Origin: Acidimicrobiia bacterium
GTDB lineage: Bacteria > Actinomycetota > Acidimicrobiia > Spongiisociales > ZC4RG35
DNA length: 38,592 bases
Reading direction: 5' to 3'
Assembly: GCA_026989215.1 (NCBI GenBank)
Contig: JALSJV010000326.1
Span: 1 to 38,592, forward strand
The notes under the pieces were generated by a model. It did no database searches. It was not told where the DNA came from and saw only the letters and a list, made by a program, of their open reading frames with translations. This document shows, one piece after another, positions 14,651 to 22,717 of this stretch. The position numbers and the translations under genes are program-made. The stretch's first letter is position 1; each line of letters starts with the position of its first letter.

Positions 14651-15013
14651 ATGATCCGGGAGCGGGGCTCGGCCGTGGTCGAGAGCGCCCTGGTCCTGCC
14701 CGTCGTCCTCGTCGTACTGCTGGCGGGACTCGAGGTGGTGGCCGTGGCCCGGACCCAGCTCCACCTGGTGGCGGCCGCCCGGGAAGGTGCCCGGGTGGCC
14801 GCCACCGTCGCCGACCCGGCCCGGGCGGTGGCGGCGGTGCGGGCTGCGCTCGGGCCCGAGGAGGGCTCACGGGTGGGGGTGACCGTCACTCGGGGCGGTC
14901 GCGGGACCTCGGCGACGGTGACGGTGCGTCTCCGTCATCGCCTGGTCACCCCGCTCCTCCGGAGCCTGGCGGTGGAGCTCAGGTCACGGGCGGTGATGCG
15001 GGTGGAGCGGTGA
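14651..15013 (+). CDS. TadE-like minor pseudopilin
   Basis: 120 residues. The N-terminus ERGSAVVESALVLPVVLVVL is the TadE pattern: a short basic leader, Glu in the first turn and a long hydrophobic helix. A beta-rich extracellular part follows. TadE proteins are minor pseudopilins needed for pilus assembly. The ATG lies one base after the pilin stop and the stop overlaps the next gene as GTGA. Confidence 0.87.
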   Translation: MIRERGSAVVESALVLPVVLVVLLAGLEVVAVARTQLHLVAAAREGARVAATVADPARAVAAVRAALGPEEGSRVGVTVTRGGRGTSATVTVRLRHRLVTPLLRSLAVELRSRAVMRVER

Positions 15014-15414
15014 GGGGCTCGATCTCGGTGTTGGGCGCGACCGTGGCGGCGCTGCTGGCGCTGCTGGCGCTGGCGACCGCCGATGCCGGACGGCTGCTGG
15101 CCGCCTCCGCCCGGGCCGACACCGCCGCCGACGCCGCCGCGCTCGCGGCGGCACCGGCGACCTTCCCGCCCCTCGGCCGCCCGACGCCGGTCGCCGAAGC
15201 CCGACGGATGGCGGCGTCCAACGGTGCCCGTCTGGTGGGCTGTGACTGTCCCGTGACGGCAGGCTGGAGGCCCCGGACGGTCGAGGTCACGGTCGTGGTG
15301 ACCGTGACCTCTCCGTTCTTCGGACCCGTCGAGGTCCCGGGGCGTGCCCGCGCCGAGTTCGATCCGGTCTCCTGGCTGGGTGCCGGACGGTCTGCTCGGC
15401 GTCTCCGAAGGTGA
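15010..15414 (+). CDS. TadE/TadG-like protein of the helicase/secretion neighbourhood
   Basis: 134 residues. RGSISVLGATVAALLALLAL at the N-terminus, then ADTAADAAALAAAPA, is the pattern of the short TadG-like proteins found as the last gene of this actinobacterial operon (Rv3654c type). One membrane helix and an extracytoplasmic domain are predicted; two close cysteines (GCDCPV) could form a disulfide or bind metal. The GTG start overlaps the preceding stop. A strong terminator follows 7 bases after the stop. Confidence 0.8.
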   Translation: MRGSISVLGATVAALLALLALATADAGRLLAASARADTAADAAALAAAPATFPPLGRPTPVAEARRMAASNGARLVGCDCPVTAGWRPRTVEVTVVVTVTSPFFGPVEVPGRARAEFDPVSWLGAGRSARRLRR

Positions 15415-15421
15415 GGAGATG

Positions 15422-15451
15422 CCGAAGGGGCCCCGAGCGGGGCCCCTTCGG
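15422..15451. terminator. Bidirectional terminator between the Tad operon and glnII
   Basis: Perfect 13-bp stem CCGAAGGGGCCCC / GGGGCCCCTTCGG with a GAGC loop, placed between two converging transcription units. The T-run on the plus side is poor (TGTGT). Confidence 0.8.
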
Positions 15452-15469
15452 TGTGTCGAGAGGGCTCGG

Positions 15470-16477
15470 TCAGATCTCGCCTTCGAAGGCGCCGCACACC
15501 GTCTCGGTGATGAGGCGGGTGACGACGTAGGGGTCCATGTTGGCGTTGGGGCGTCGGTCCTCGATGTACCCCTTGCCCTCCTTCGCCACCTGCCAGGGGA
15601 TCCGTACGGAGGCGCCCCGGTCAGACACCCCGTAGTTGAAGTGGGTCCACGGAGCGGTCTCGTGCAGCCCGGTGAGTCGGTGCTCGATCTCGGCCCCGTA
15701 GTTCTTGATGTGGAGGTCGTGGCGCTTCCCGAGGGCCTCGCACGCGGCGATGATCGCGTCGTAGCTCTCACGCATCTCCTTGGTGGAGAAGTTGGTGTGG
15801 GCCCCCGCCCCGTTCCAGTCGCCCTTGACGGGCTTGGGGTCGAGGTGGGCGGAGATGTCGTAGTCCTCGGCGGTGCGGTACAGCAGCCAGCGGGCCAGCC
15901 ACACCTGGTCGGCGACCTCCACCGGGCCGAGGGGTCCGATCTGGAACTCCCACTGACCGATCATCACCTCGGCGTTCGTCCCCGAGATCGCCAGCCCGGC
16001 GTCCATGCAGTACTTGGTGTGGTCTTCGACGATGTGGCGACCGAAGATCTCGTCGGCTCCGACGCCGCAGTAGTAGCCGCCCTGGGGGGCGGGGAAACCC
16101 GTCGCCGGGAACCCGTAGGGTCGGCCGTCCTTGAAGAACGTGTACTCCTGCTCGATGCCGAACCACGGGTCGTGGGACGCGTACTTCTCGGCGACCTCCA
16201 CGCACGCCGCCCGGGTGTTCGTCGGATGGGGCTCCAGGTCGACGGTGAGGACCTCGGCGAGGACGAGCACGTCGTCGCCACCGCGGATCGGATCGGGGAT
16301 GATCTTCACGGGGCGCAGGACGCAGTCGGACTCGTTGCCGGGCGCCTGGTTGGTCGACGACCCGTCGAAGCCCCAGATGGGCGGCTCCTGGCCGTCGGGG
16401 ACGATCTTGGTCTTCGACCGCAGCTTCTGGGTCGGCTCCGACCCGTCGATCCAGATGTATTCGGCTCGGTAGGGCAC
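15470..16477 (-). CDS. glnII: Type II (eukaryotic-like) glutamine synthetase
   Basis: 335 residues. It makes glutamine from glutamate, ammonia and ATP. The sequence is of the short GSII class, not the 470-residue GlnA: AEYIWIDGSEPTQKLRSKTK at the N-terminus, IWGFDGSSTNQAPG, FGIEQEYTFF with metal-binding glutamates, WNGAGAHTNFSTKEMR with the active-site His, and RRPNANMDPYVVTRLI near the C-terminus. The GTG at 16477 has AGGAGA just upstream and gives the normal family N-terminus. An open frame extends upstream in phase but is unlikely to be translated as part of the enzyme. GSII lacks the adenylylation loop, so control is probably transcriptional; a GlnR-like site lies ~100 bases upstream. Confidence 0.95.
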   Translation of the reverse strand: MPYRAEYIWIDGSEPTQKLRSKTKIVPDGQEPPIWGFDGSSTNQAPGNESDCVLRPVKIIPDPIRGGDDVLVLAEVLTVDLEPHPTNTRAACVEVAEKYASHDPWFGIEQEYTFFKDGRPYGFPATGFPAPQGGYYCGVGADEIFGRHIVEDHTKYCMDAGLAISGTNAEVMIGQWEFQIGPLGPVEVADQVWLARWLLYRTAEDYDISAHLDPKPVKGDWNGAGAHTNFSTKEMRESYDAIIAACEALGKRHDLHIKNYGAEIEHRLTGLHETAPWTHFNYGVSDRGASVRIPWQVAKEGKGYIEDRRPNANMDPYVVTRLITETVCGAFEGEI

Positions 16478-16573
16478 GAGTGTTCTCCTCTCGACGTTCA
16501 CCACCGCCCGTCGCAGGGCGTCATGATCCGCCGTCACCGTGACACCCTCCCTTTTCTCTCCGGTTGCGCGATT

Positions 16574-16589
16574 GTGAACATCGTGTTTC
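16574..16589 (-). promoter_or_regulatory. Possible GlnR-type nitrogen control box
   Basis: On the minus strand GAAACACGATGTTCAC contains the AC-n9-AC spacing and a GAAAC half-site typical of actinobacterial GlnR boxes, about 97 bases upstream of glnII. The second half-site is imperfect and the half-site order is reversed, so this is tentative. Confidence 0.3.
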
Positions 16590-16642
16590 GAGATGCCCCG
16601 GCCCGCGGGCGCAGGGTCGTTCTCGGACGCCGTTCTGGCACC

Positions 16643-17128
16643 ATGTCCCTCATGTCGGAGGCCACCCCCGCGACCCGGGCACTGTCCAGGCTCGGCGTCG
16701 CCTTTCGGGTCCACCACTACCGGGTGGACGAGCGCCGCGACGTGTCCTACGGCGAGGCGGTGGCCGCCGCGCTGGGGGTGGATCCGCCGCGGGTGTTCAA
16801 GACCCTCGTGGCGCTGGTCGACGGGGAGCCGGTGGTGGCGATCGTGCCGGTGGTGTCGGTCATGTCCTTGAAGCGCCTGGCGAAGGCGGCCGGGGGGAAG
16901 CGGGCGGCGATGGCAGCGACCCGGGACGCCGAGCGTCTCACCGGCTACGTCGTGGGTGGGATCAGCCCCTTCGGGCGGAGGCGCCGCCTCCGGGTCTTCT
17001 GCGACCGGTCGGTCGTGGGGTTCGACACCGTCTTCGTGAGCGGCGGGCGGCGCGGGATCCAACTCGAGGTCTCGCCCGACGATCTGGTGCGGGTCACCGA
17101 GGCCGTCCTGGCCGATCTGGCGGCGTGA
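16643..17128 (+). CDS. ybaK: YbaK/EbsC-family aminoacyl-tRNA deacylase
   Basis: 161 residues. YbaK-type proteins hydrolyse mischarged Cys-tRNA(Pro) and correct proline-tRNA synthetase errors in trans. Visible marks are FRVHHYRVDERRDVSYGEAV, PPRVFKTLVALVDGEP with the conserved Lys of the active site, MSLKRLAKAAGGKRAAMA, TGYVVGGISPFG (the signature near the C-terminus) and GGRRGIQLEVSPDDLVR. Length is typical. Two ATGs (16643 and 16652) are equally plausible starts; neither has a good Shine-Dalgarno sequence. It diverges from glnII. Confidence 0.9.
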   Translation: MSLMSEATPATRALSRLGVAFRVHHYRVDERRDVSYGEAVAAALGVDPPRVFKTLVALVDGEPVVAIVPVVSVMSLKRLAKAAGGKRAAMAATRDAERLTGYVVGGISPFGRRRRLRVFCDRSVVGFDTVFVSGGRRGIQLEVSPDDLVRVTEAVLADLAA

Positions 17129-17149
17129 GCGGCCGTCTTCGCCGAAGGG

Positions 17150-19435
17150 TCAGGCTCCGGCGAGCAGCGTGTCGAGGAGGGCGATCGCTCCCTTCTTGGA
17201 CAGGGGCTCATTGAAGTTCCCGCATTTCGGAGATTGGACGCAGGAGGGGCACCCGGCTCGGCAGGGACACCGTCGGATCGCCTCCACGGTGGCGGCGAGG
17301 AGATCCCGGCCGGCCGTGAACGCCACCGGGGAGATCCCGGCTCCGCCCGGATACGCCTCGTACACGAAGATGGTCGCCTCCCCGGTGTCGGGGTGCCACG
17401 GGGTGGAGAGCCCCCCGACGTCCCAGCGGTCGCAGACCGCGCTGAGGGGCAGCATGGCGATCATGGCGTGTTCGGCCGCGTGGAGCGCCCCGGGGACCAC
17501 GGCCTCGTCGAGGCGGGCCGCCCGGAGCGTCGCCGGGGTGAAGACCAGCCAGAAGCCCTGGGTCTCGAAGGAGGTGGGGGGCAGGTCGAGGGGGATGGTG
17601 TCCAGCACCTCCCCCGAGCCCAGTCGCCGCCGCTGGTAGGCCACGACCTGGGTCTCGACCCGCACCCTCCCGAGGATCCAGGGGGCGACGCCGATCCCGT
17701 GGGATGCCTCCACGTCCAGGATCTGGAGGTCCTGGTCCTGTCTCGGCTGGGTGTAGAAGTCGACGTCGTGGGCCCGCACCCGCACTTCGCCTCGGCCGAT
17801 GTCGAGCTCCTCGACCAGGTAGGTGTCGCCCTGGTGCAGGTACACGGCGCCAGGATGGGCGTCGCGAAACACCCGGGACTCGTCGAGGTCCCCCAGGTGT
17901 CTGCCGTCGGCGACGATCTGGTAGCGGCGGCCGCCGGCGGTCCGGATGCTCACGGTCCGGGCCGGACGCCGTCGTCTCGCCCAGTGCACGCGCTCGCCGC
18001 GAAGTCGGAGGTCGCCGGACGTGACGAGCCGTGCCACCGCCTCTTCCAACTCGGGCCCGAAGAAGGCGCGGTCGTCGAGGGTGAGGGCGAGTTCGTAGGC
18101 GGCGCAGCCCACATGGGCGTCCAACACGAAGGGGTTGAGGGGGTTGACCACCACCGCCTCCGGCGACCGGGTGAACAGCTCGTCGGGGTGGGCCATGAAG
18201 TACTGGTCGAGGGCGTCTTCACCGGCGACGAGGATGACCAGGGAGTCGGAACGCCGACGTCCCGCCCGACCCGCCTGCTGGCGAAACGCCGAGATGGTGC
18301 CCGGGAAACCGGCGAGCACGGCAGCGTCCAGTCCACCGACGTCGATCCCGAGCTCCAGCGCGGTGGTCGCGACCACTCCGAGCAACTCTCCGCCGAAGAG
18401 TCGGCGTTCCACCGCCCGCCGCTGGGCCGGCAGGTAGCCGGCCCGATAGGGGGCGATGAGGTCCTTCCGGTCGTCGCCGAGGCGGTCCGCCGCCCAGCGG
18501 TAGATCAGCTCCGTCGCCTTCCGGCTCCGGGCGAAGACGATCGTGGGGATGCCACGTCGGATCAGATCCACCCAGAGGTCGGTCGCCACCGCGGTGGCCG
18601 ACCGGCGGCGGCCCGAGTCGGGGTCGGTGATCGGCGGGTTCCACGACGCCACCCACTGTTCGCCTCGGGGTGAGCCGTCCGATTCGACCACTTCCACGGG
18701 TCGACCGACCAGGGCGGTGGCGAGGGGTCCCGGGTTGCCGATCGTCGCCGACGTGAAGGCGAAGGTGGGGTCGGATCCGTAGTGGGCGCAGAGGCGCCGG
18801 AGGCGTCGGAGCACGAACGCGACGTGGGTTCCGAAGATGCCGCGGAGGGTGTGCATCTCGTCGACGACGACGTAGCGGAGCCGGTGGAGGAAGTCCGCCC
18901 AGCCGGCGTGGTGGGGGAGGATGCCGACATGGAGCATGTCCGGGTTGGTGAGCACCACGTTGGACCGCCGTCGGATCCTCGCCCGTTCGTCGGAAGGGGT
19001 GTCGCCGTCGTAGGTCGCCGCCCTGATCTCGGGGAGCTCGAACGCCTGGAAGCTGCGGAGCTGGTCGTGGGCGAGCGCCTTGGTGGGGTAGAGCAGGAGG
19101 GCGGTGGCGTCGGGGTCGGAGATGAGGGCTTCGATCACCGGGAGCTGGTAGGCGAGGGTCTTGCCCGACGCCGTCCCGGCGGTGATCACCGTGTCCCTTC
19201 CCGCTCGGAGTCGGGAGATCGCCTGGACCTGATGCCGGTACAGCCGCCCGATGTTCCGGGCCTCCAGGCGGGTCTGGAGGGCCGAGGGGAGGGGAGGTTC
19301 CAGATCGGCGGTGATGGCTCCTCGTCCGGGGATCCGCCGGAGATCCGCCAGCTCCCCGCCGAGATCGGGGTCTTCGACCCAGCTCGGGGGGATGTCGGCC
19401 AGGCGAGCGCCCGGCAGGTCCGACGGCGCCGTCAC
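17150..19435 (-). CDS. DExH-box helicase with C-terminal cysteine cluster (MrfA/Rv3649 type)
   Basis: 761 residues. A superfamily 2 helicase: the Q-like region RLYRHQVQAI, Walker A TAGTASGKTLAYQLP, motif Ia LLYPTKALAHDQ, Walker B VVVDEMHTL, motif III FTSATIGNP, and motif VI QQAGRAGRRRSDSL. The C-terminal ~250 residues end in a four-Cys cluster (CPCRAGCPSCVQSPKCGN), as in DUF1998 helicases such as Bacillus MrfA, linked to repair of mitomycin damage. In actinobacteria this gene accompanies the Tad operon (Rv3649). Here the GTG start overlaps the ftsH stop as GTGA, so it is coupled to ftsH instead of a pilus gene. Confidence 0.92.
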   Translation of the reverse strand: MTAPSDLPGARLADIPPSWVEDPDLGGELADLRRIPGRGAITADLEPPLPSALQTRLEARNIGRLYRHQVQAISRLRAGRDTVITAGTASGKTLAYQLPVIEALISDPDATALLLYPTKALAHDQLRSFQAFELPEIRAATYDGDTPSDERARIRRRSNVVLTNPDMLHVGILPHHAGWADFLHRLRYVVVDEMHTLRGIFGTHVAFVLRRLRRLCAHYGSDPTFAFTSATIGNPGPLATALVGRPVEVVESDGSPRGEQWVASWNPPITDPDSGRRRSATAVATDLWVDLIRRGIPTIVFARSRKATELIYRWAADRLGDDRKDLIAPYRAGYLPAQRRAVERRLFGGELLGVVATTALELGIDVGGLDAAVLAGFPGTISAFRQQAGRAGRRRSDSLVILVAGEDALDQYFMAHPDELFTRSPEAVVVNPLNPFVLDAHVGCAAYELALTLDDRAFFGPELEEAVARLVTSGDLRLRGERVHWARRRRPARTVSIRTAGGRRYQIVADGRHLGDLDESRVFRDAHPGAVYLHQGDTYLVEELDIGRGEVRVRAHDVDFYTQPRQDQDLQILDVEASHGIGVAPWILGRVRVETQVVAYQRRRLGSGEVLDTIPLDLPPTSFETQGFWLVFTPATLRAARLDEAVVPGALHAAEHAMIAMLPLSAVCDRWDVGGLSTPWHPDTGEATIFVYEAYPGGAGISPVAFTAGRDLLAATVEAIRRCPCRAGCPSCVQSPKCGNFNEPLSKKGAIALLDTLLAGA

Positions 19436-21381
19436 CCCTCGTCCTCGGCGTGACGGGGGATCCCGGCGATCCGGTAGGCCTCTTCCTCTTCGAGGGTCTC
19501 GTGTTCGAGAAGGGCCTCGGCGAGGGCGTCGAGGCGATGTCGGTGTTCCTTCAGGGTGGCGACCGCCGACGCGTAGCACTCGTCGACGATCCGCCGGACC
19601 TCGGCGTCGATCAGCTCCTGGGTCCGTGGGGAGACCTGGTTGGACCAGGGGAAGGGATCTCGGTCCTCGTCGGAGAGGACGCTCACCGGTCCGATCTCCT
19701 CGGACATCCCCCAGCGGCCCACCATCTGTCGGGCGATGTTGGTGACCTGAACCAGGTCGTTCTCGGCGCCGGTGGTGACGGTGCCGTACACGATCTCCTC
19801 GGCCGCGCGGCCTCCGAGGGCGCCGATGATACGGCCCCGCAGATACTCGACGTCGTAGGCGTACCGGTCTGCTTCGGGGGACTGCAGGGTCACCCCGAGC
19901 GCCCGGCCGCGGGGGATGATCGAGATCTTGCGCACCGGGTCGGCCCCGGGTTGCAGCATCCCCAACAGGGCGTGGCCCGATTCGTGGTACGCGGTACGTT
20001 CCCGTTCCTCACGGGACATCATGATCTGGCGTTCCGTCCCGAGGACGATCTTCTCCAGGGCGTCGAGGAAGTCGGTCTGGTGCACCTGGTCGTGGTCCCG
20101 TCGGGCTGCGGTCAGGGCCGCCTCGTTCACCAGGTTTCGCAGGTCGGCGCCGACCATGCCGGGCGTGGAGGCGGCGATGGTGTCGAGGTCGACGTCGGCG
20201 GCGAGGGGCATGTCACGGGTGTGGACCTCGAGGATCTTCCGGCGGCCGACGCGGTCGGGGGGACTGACGAACACCTGGCGGTCGAAGCGCCCCGGTCGGA
20301 GCAGCGCCGGGTCGAGGACGTCGGGGCGATTCGTGGCGGCGATCACGATCACCCCTTCGGAGCCGGTGAAGCCGTCCATCTCGGTGAGGATCTGGTTGAG
20401 GGTCTGCTCCCGTTCGTCGTGGCCGCCGAAGGACATCGGGCCGCCCCGGGCGCGGCCGATGGCGTCGATCTCGTCGATGAAGACGATGGAGGGCGCCACC
20501 TTCTTCGCTTCGTCGAACAGGTCCCGGACACGAGCCGCGCCGACACCCACGACCATCTCGACGAACTCGGACGCCGACATGGAGAAGAAGGGGACGTTGG
20601 CTTCCCCGGCGACGGCTCGGGCGAGGAGGGTCTTGCCGGTGCCGGGAGGCCCCGCCAGGAGCACGCCCCGGGGGATCGTGCCCCCGAGGCGGGTGTATTT
20701 CGTGGGATGTTGGAGGAAGTCCACGACCTCCTCCAACTCCTGTTTGGCGTCTTCGATCCCGGCGACGTCCTCGAAGGTGGTGCGTCTCCCGCCTTCGGGC
20801 TCATACCGCTTGGCGCGGGACCGCCCCAGTCCGGTGAGGCCGCCGACGGCGTTGCCCATCCGCCGGAACATGACGAACAGCAGCCAGATGAGGAGGATCG
20901 AAGGTCCGAGACCGAAGACGATCTGCTGCCACAGCGGGGGCGGCTGGTCGGCGGGTTCGGCGTTCACGACGACCCCCTGGCTCTGGAGGAGCGTGAGGAG
21001 GTCGTCGGTGGCGAAGGTGGGCCGCTCGGTTCGGAAACTCGTCGCCGTCACCGTCGGGTCGTCGGGGGAGGGGACCGGTGTCTTGAACTCCCCTTGGATG
21101 GTGTCGCCGGTCGCCGTCACCGAGGCGACGTTCCCGGCCCTGACCTGGGCGATGAAGGTGGTGTAGGGGACGGGGATCCGGGGCTCGGGGCGGGTGAGGG
21201 CGTTGAAGATGAGCAGGTTGAACACGAAGAGGGCGGCGAGCAGCAGGAGCCACGACCAGCGTCCGCCGGGGAGGTTCGATCCCCCGGACCGCTCCGTCCG
21301 GTCGCCGTCCGGCATCCCCTCCACCCGCCACCCGGGTGGGCGACGGGAGGGATCGGAGTCGGGGGTGGGGCGGGCGGTCAT
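19432..21381 (-). CDS. ftsH: ATP-dependent zinc metalloprotease FtsH
   Basis: 649 residues. A membrane-bound AAA+ protease that extracts and degrades membrane and unstable cytosolic proteins. A Pro-rich cytoplasmic N-terminus is followed by a first membrane helix ([18 protein letters not shown]), a ~110-residue periplasmic domain, and a second helix ([14 protein letters not shown]). The AAA module has Walker A GPPGTGKT, Walker [12 protein letters not shown] and the second region of homology [20 protein letters not shown]. The protease site is YHESGHALL (HExxH). The C-terminus ends acidic (RHAEDEG). The ATG is the only start in frame after the putative TAGCAT -10 hexamer. The gene is followed by a translationally coupled helicase. 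Confidence 0.97.
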   Translation of the reverse strand: MTARPTPDSDPSRRPPGWRVEGMPDGDRTERSGGSNLPGGRWSWLLLLAALFVFNLLIFNALTRPEPRIPVPYTTFIAQVRAGNVASVTATGDTIQGEFKTPVPSPDDPTVTATSFRTERPTFATDDLLTLLQSQGVVVNAEPADQPPPLWQQIVFGLGPSILLIWLLFVMFRRMGNAVGGLTGLGRSRAKRYEPEGGRRTTFEDVAGIEDAKQELEEVVDFLQHPTKYTRLGGTIPRGVLLAGPPGTGKTLLARAVAGEANVPFFSMSASEFVEMVVGVGAARVRDLFDEAKKVAPSIVFIDEIDAIGRARGGPMSFGGHDEREQTLNQILTEMDGFTGSEGVIVIAATNRPDVLDPALLRPGRFDRQVFVSPPDRVGRRKILEVHTRDMPLAADVDLDTIAASTPGMVGADLRNLVNEAALTAARRDHDQVHQTDFLDALEKIVLGTERQIMMSREERERTAYHESGHALLGMLQPGADPVRKISIIPRGRALGVTLQSPEADRYAYDVEYLRGRIIGALGGRAAEEIVYGTVTTGAENDLVQVTNIARQMVGRWGMSEEIGPVSVLSDEDRDPFPWSNQVSPRTQELIDAEVRRIVDECYASAVATLKEHRHRLDALAEALLEHETLEEEEAYRIAGIPRHAEDEG

Positions 21382-21410
21382 GGTCGAGGAGACGCGCGTC
21401 TGCCCACCCG

Positions 21411-21416
21411 ATGCTA
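21411..21416 (-). promoter_or_regulatory. -10 element for ftsH
   Basis: TAGCAT on the minus strand, 29 bases before the ftsH ATG. It predicts a leader of about 23 bases, unlike the leaderless neighbours. Confidence 0.4.
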
Positions 21417-21446
21417 CCGACGGGGCGCCGGTAGCGACCGAGACGA

Positions 21447-22673
21447 TCAGCGGCCGGGAGCCGCCGGGAGGGTCTGGCGAATTCGCTCCACGAGCCTGGT
21501 CAGGGGGCTGATCTCCTCCACCTGTCGTCCCCGGGCGGTGAGGTCCCGGTAGAGCTCGTCGTACCGCTTCCCGATCGCGTCGTATCCGTACGCCGAGCCG
21601 TCGAAGGGACGGATGTAGCCGTCCGGGTTCGCCAGGACCCGTTCGAGGGCGTCGGCGAAGGCGATCGGGTCGTCGTCGGCGAACAGCCCGTTCTCTCCGT
21701 CGGTCACGGCCGCCCGACTGGCCATGGAGGGGGTGGCGACGATGGGAAGTCCGGCCGCCTGCGCCTCGTAGAGGACGATGCCCTGGGTGTCGGAGGGTGA
21801 GGGGAAGGCGAAGACGTCGCCGAGGTGGTAGGCGGCGGCGACCTCGCGCTGGTCGAGGAACCCCCCGAAGATCACGCGGTCTCGGATCCCCAACCGCACC
21901 GCGGCCAGTTCCAGCTCGAGCCGGTCGGGTCCCTTGCCGAAGATGAGGAGGGCGACGTCGTGGCCCCGCCGGACCAGCTCGGCGGTGGCCTCCAGCGTCA
22001 GCCGGTTGTTCTTCTCCTCGGTGATCCGGCCAACCCACAGGATCACCTTCTCGAAGCGTTCGAGCCCGTACCGTCGGCGGAGGGCGGCGATCTGCTCGTC
22101 GGAGACGTCCTCGAAGCGGGAGAGGTCGATGCCGGTGGGGATGACGGTGATCGGCCGTTCGCATCCGATCTCGGAGATGTACGCGCGGATCGGCTCGGTG
22201 GGGGAGACGACGACGTCGCAGCGGTTCGTGTACGCGGCCAGGTAGTCCCGTACCAGCTTCTTCGCGGGCTCCACGTCGAGACCGACGTAGTGGGTCCAGA
22301 ACTCGTACAGGGTGTGGAAGGTGTAGACGAGGGGAATCTGGAAGCGGTCGGCGGCGTCGGCGGCGGCTTCTCCGAGGAGGAAGGGGTGGTGACTGTGGAT
22401 CACGTCGGGGGCGAACGCCTCCACCTCGTCGAAGATGAGGCTCCGTTCCAGGACGGGGAGGGGGATCGCCGCCCGGACGTCGGGGAGCCGCAGCGAGGAG
22501 ACCTGGTAGACCCGCACGTCGTCCCGCATCTTCTCGGCCTTCTTCCCGTAGTTCGGACAGAACGTGAGGATCTCGTGGCCGAGGCGGACCAGAGCGGACT
22601 CCAGGAAGTCCACGGCGACGGCCACGCCGGAGACGCGGGGAAAGTGGTTGTTCGTGAAGATGGCGATGCGCAT
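21447..22673 (-). CDS. GT4-family glycosyltransferase
   Basis: 408 residues. A GT-B-fold retaining glycosyltransferase. The N-terminal acceptor domain starts MRIAIFTNNHFPRVSGVA with the Gly-rich turn and contains PDVIHSHHPFLLG. The donor domain holds VIPTGIDLSRF, ILWVGRITEEKNN, and the EX7E motif region SPSDTQGIVLYEAQAAGLPI. This resembles enzymes that glycosylate diacylglycerol or phosphatidylinositol (PimB- or alpha-glucosyldiacylglycerol-synthase-like), so a glycolipid role is plausible but not proven. The ATG has no clear ribosome binding site. It diverges from polX with 44 bases between starts. Confidence 0.9.
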   Translation of the reverse strand: MRIAIFTNNHFPRVSGVAVAVDFLESALVRLGHEILTFCPNYGKKAEKMRDDVRVYQVSSLRLPDVRAAIPLPVLERSLIFDEVEAFAPDVIHSHHPFLLGEAAADAADRFQIPLVYTFHTLYEFWTHYVGLDVEPAKKLVRDYLAAYTNRCDVVVSPTEPIRAYISEIGCERPITVIPTGIDLSRFEDVSDEQIAALRRRYGLERFEKVILWVGRITEEKNNRLTLEATAELVRRGHDVALLIFGKGPDRLELELAAVRLGIRDRVIFGGFLDQREVAAAYHLGDVFAFPSPSDTQGIVLYEAQAAGLPIVATPSMASRAAVTDGENGLFADDDPIAFADALERVLANPDGYIRPFDGSAYGYDAIGKRYDELYRDLTARGRQVEEISPLTRLVERIRQTLPAAPGR

Positions 22674-22705
22674 GACGTGGCGACGTGCAAGCAGGGATCG
22701 GCCTG

Positions 22706-22711
22706 TACCGT
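22706..22711 (+). promoter_or_regulatory. Leaderless -10 element (polX)
   Basis: TACCGT ends exactly 6 bases before the polX ATG. With the next A it reads TACCGTA, which gives TACGGT on the other strand and may also serve the divergent glycosyltransferase with a longer leader. Confidence 0.5.
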
Positions 22712-22717
22712 AGCGGC

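Noticed and set aside
16478-16560. In-frame N-terminal extension of glnII
   Set aside because: GSII enzymes begin close to the AEYIWIDG motif, and a ribosome binding site precedes the GTG at 16477.
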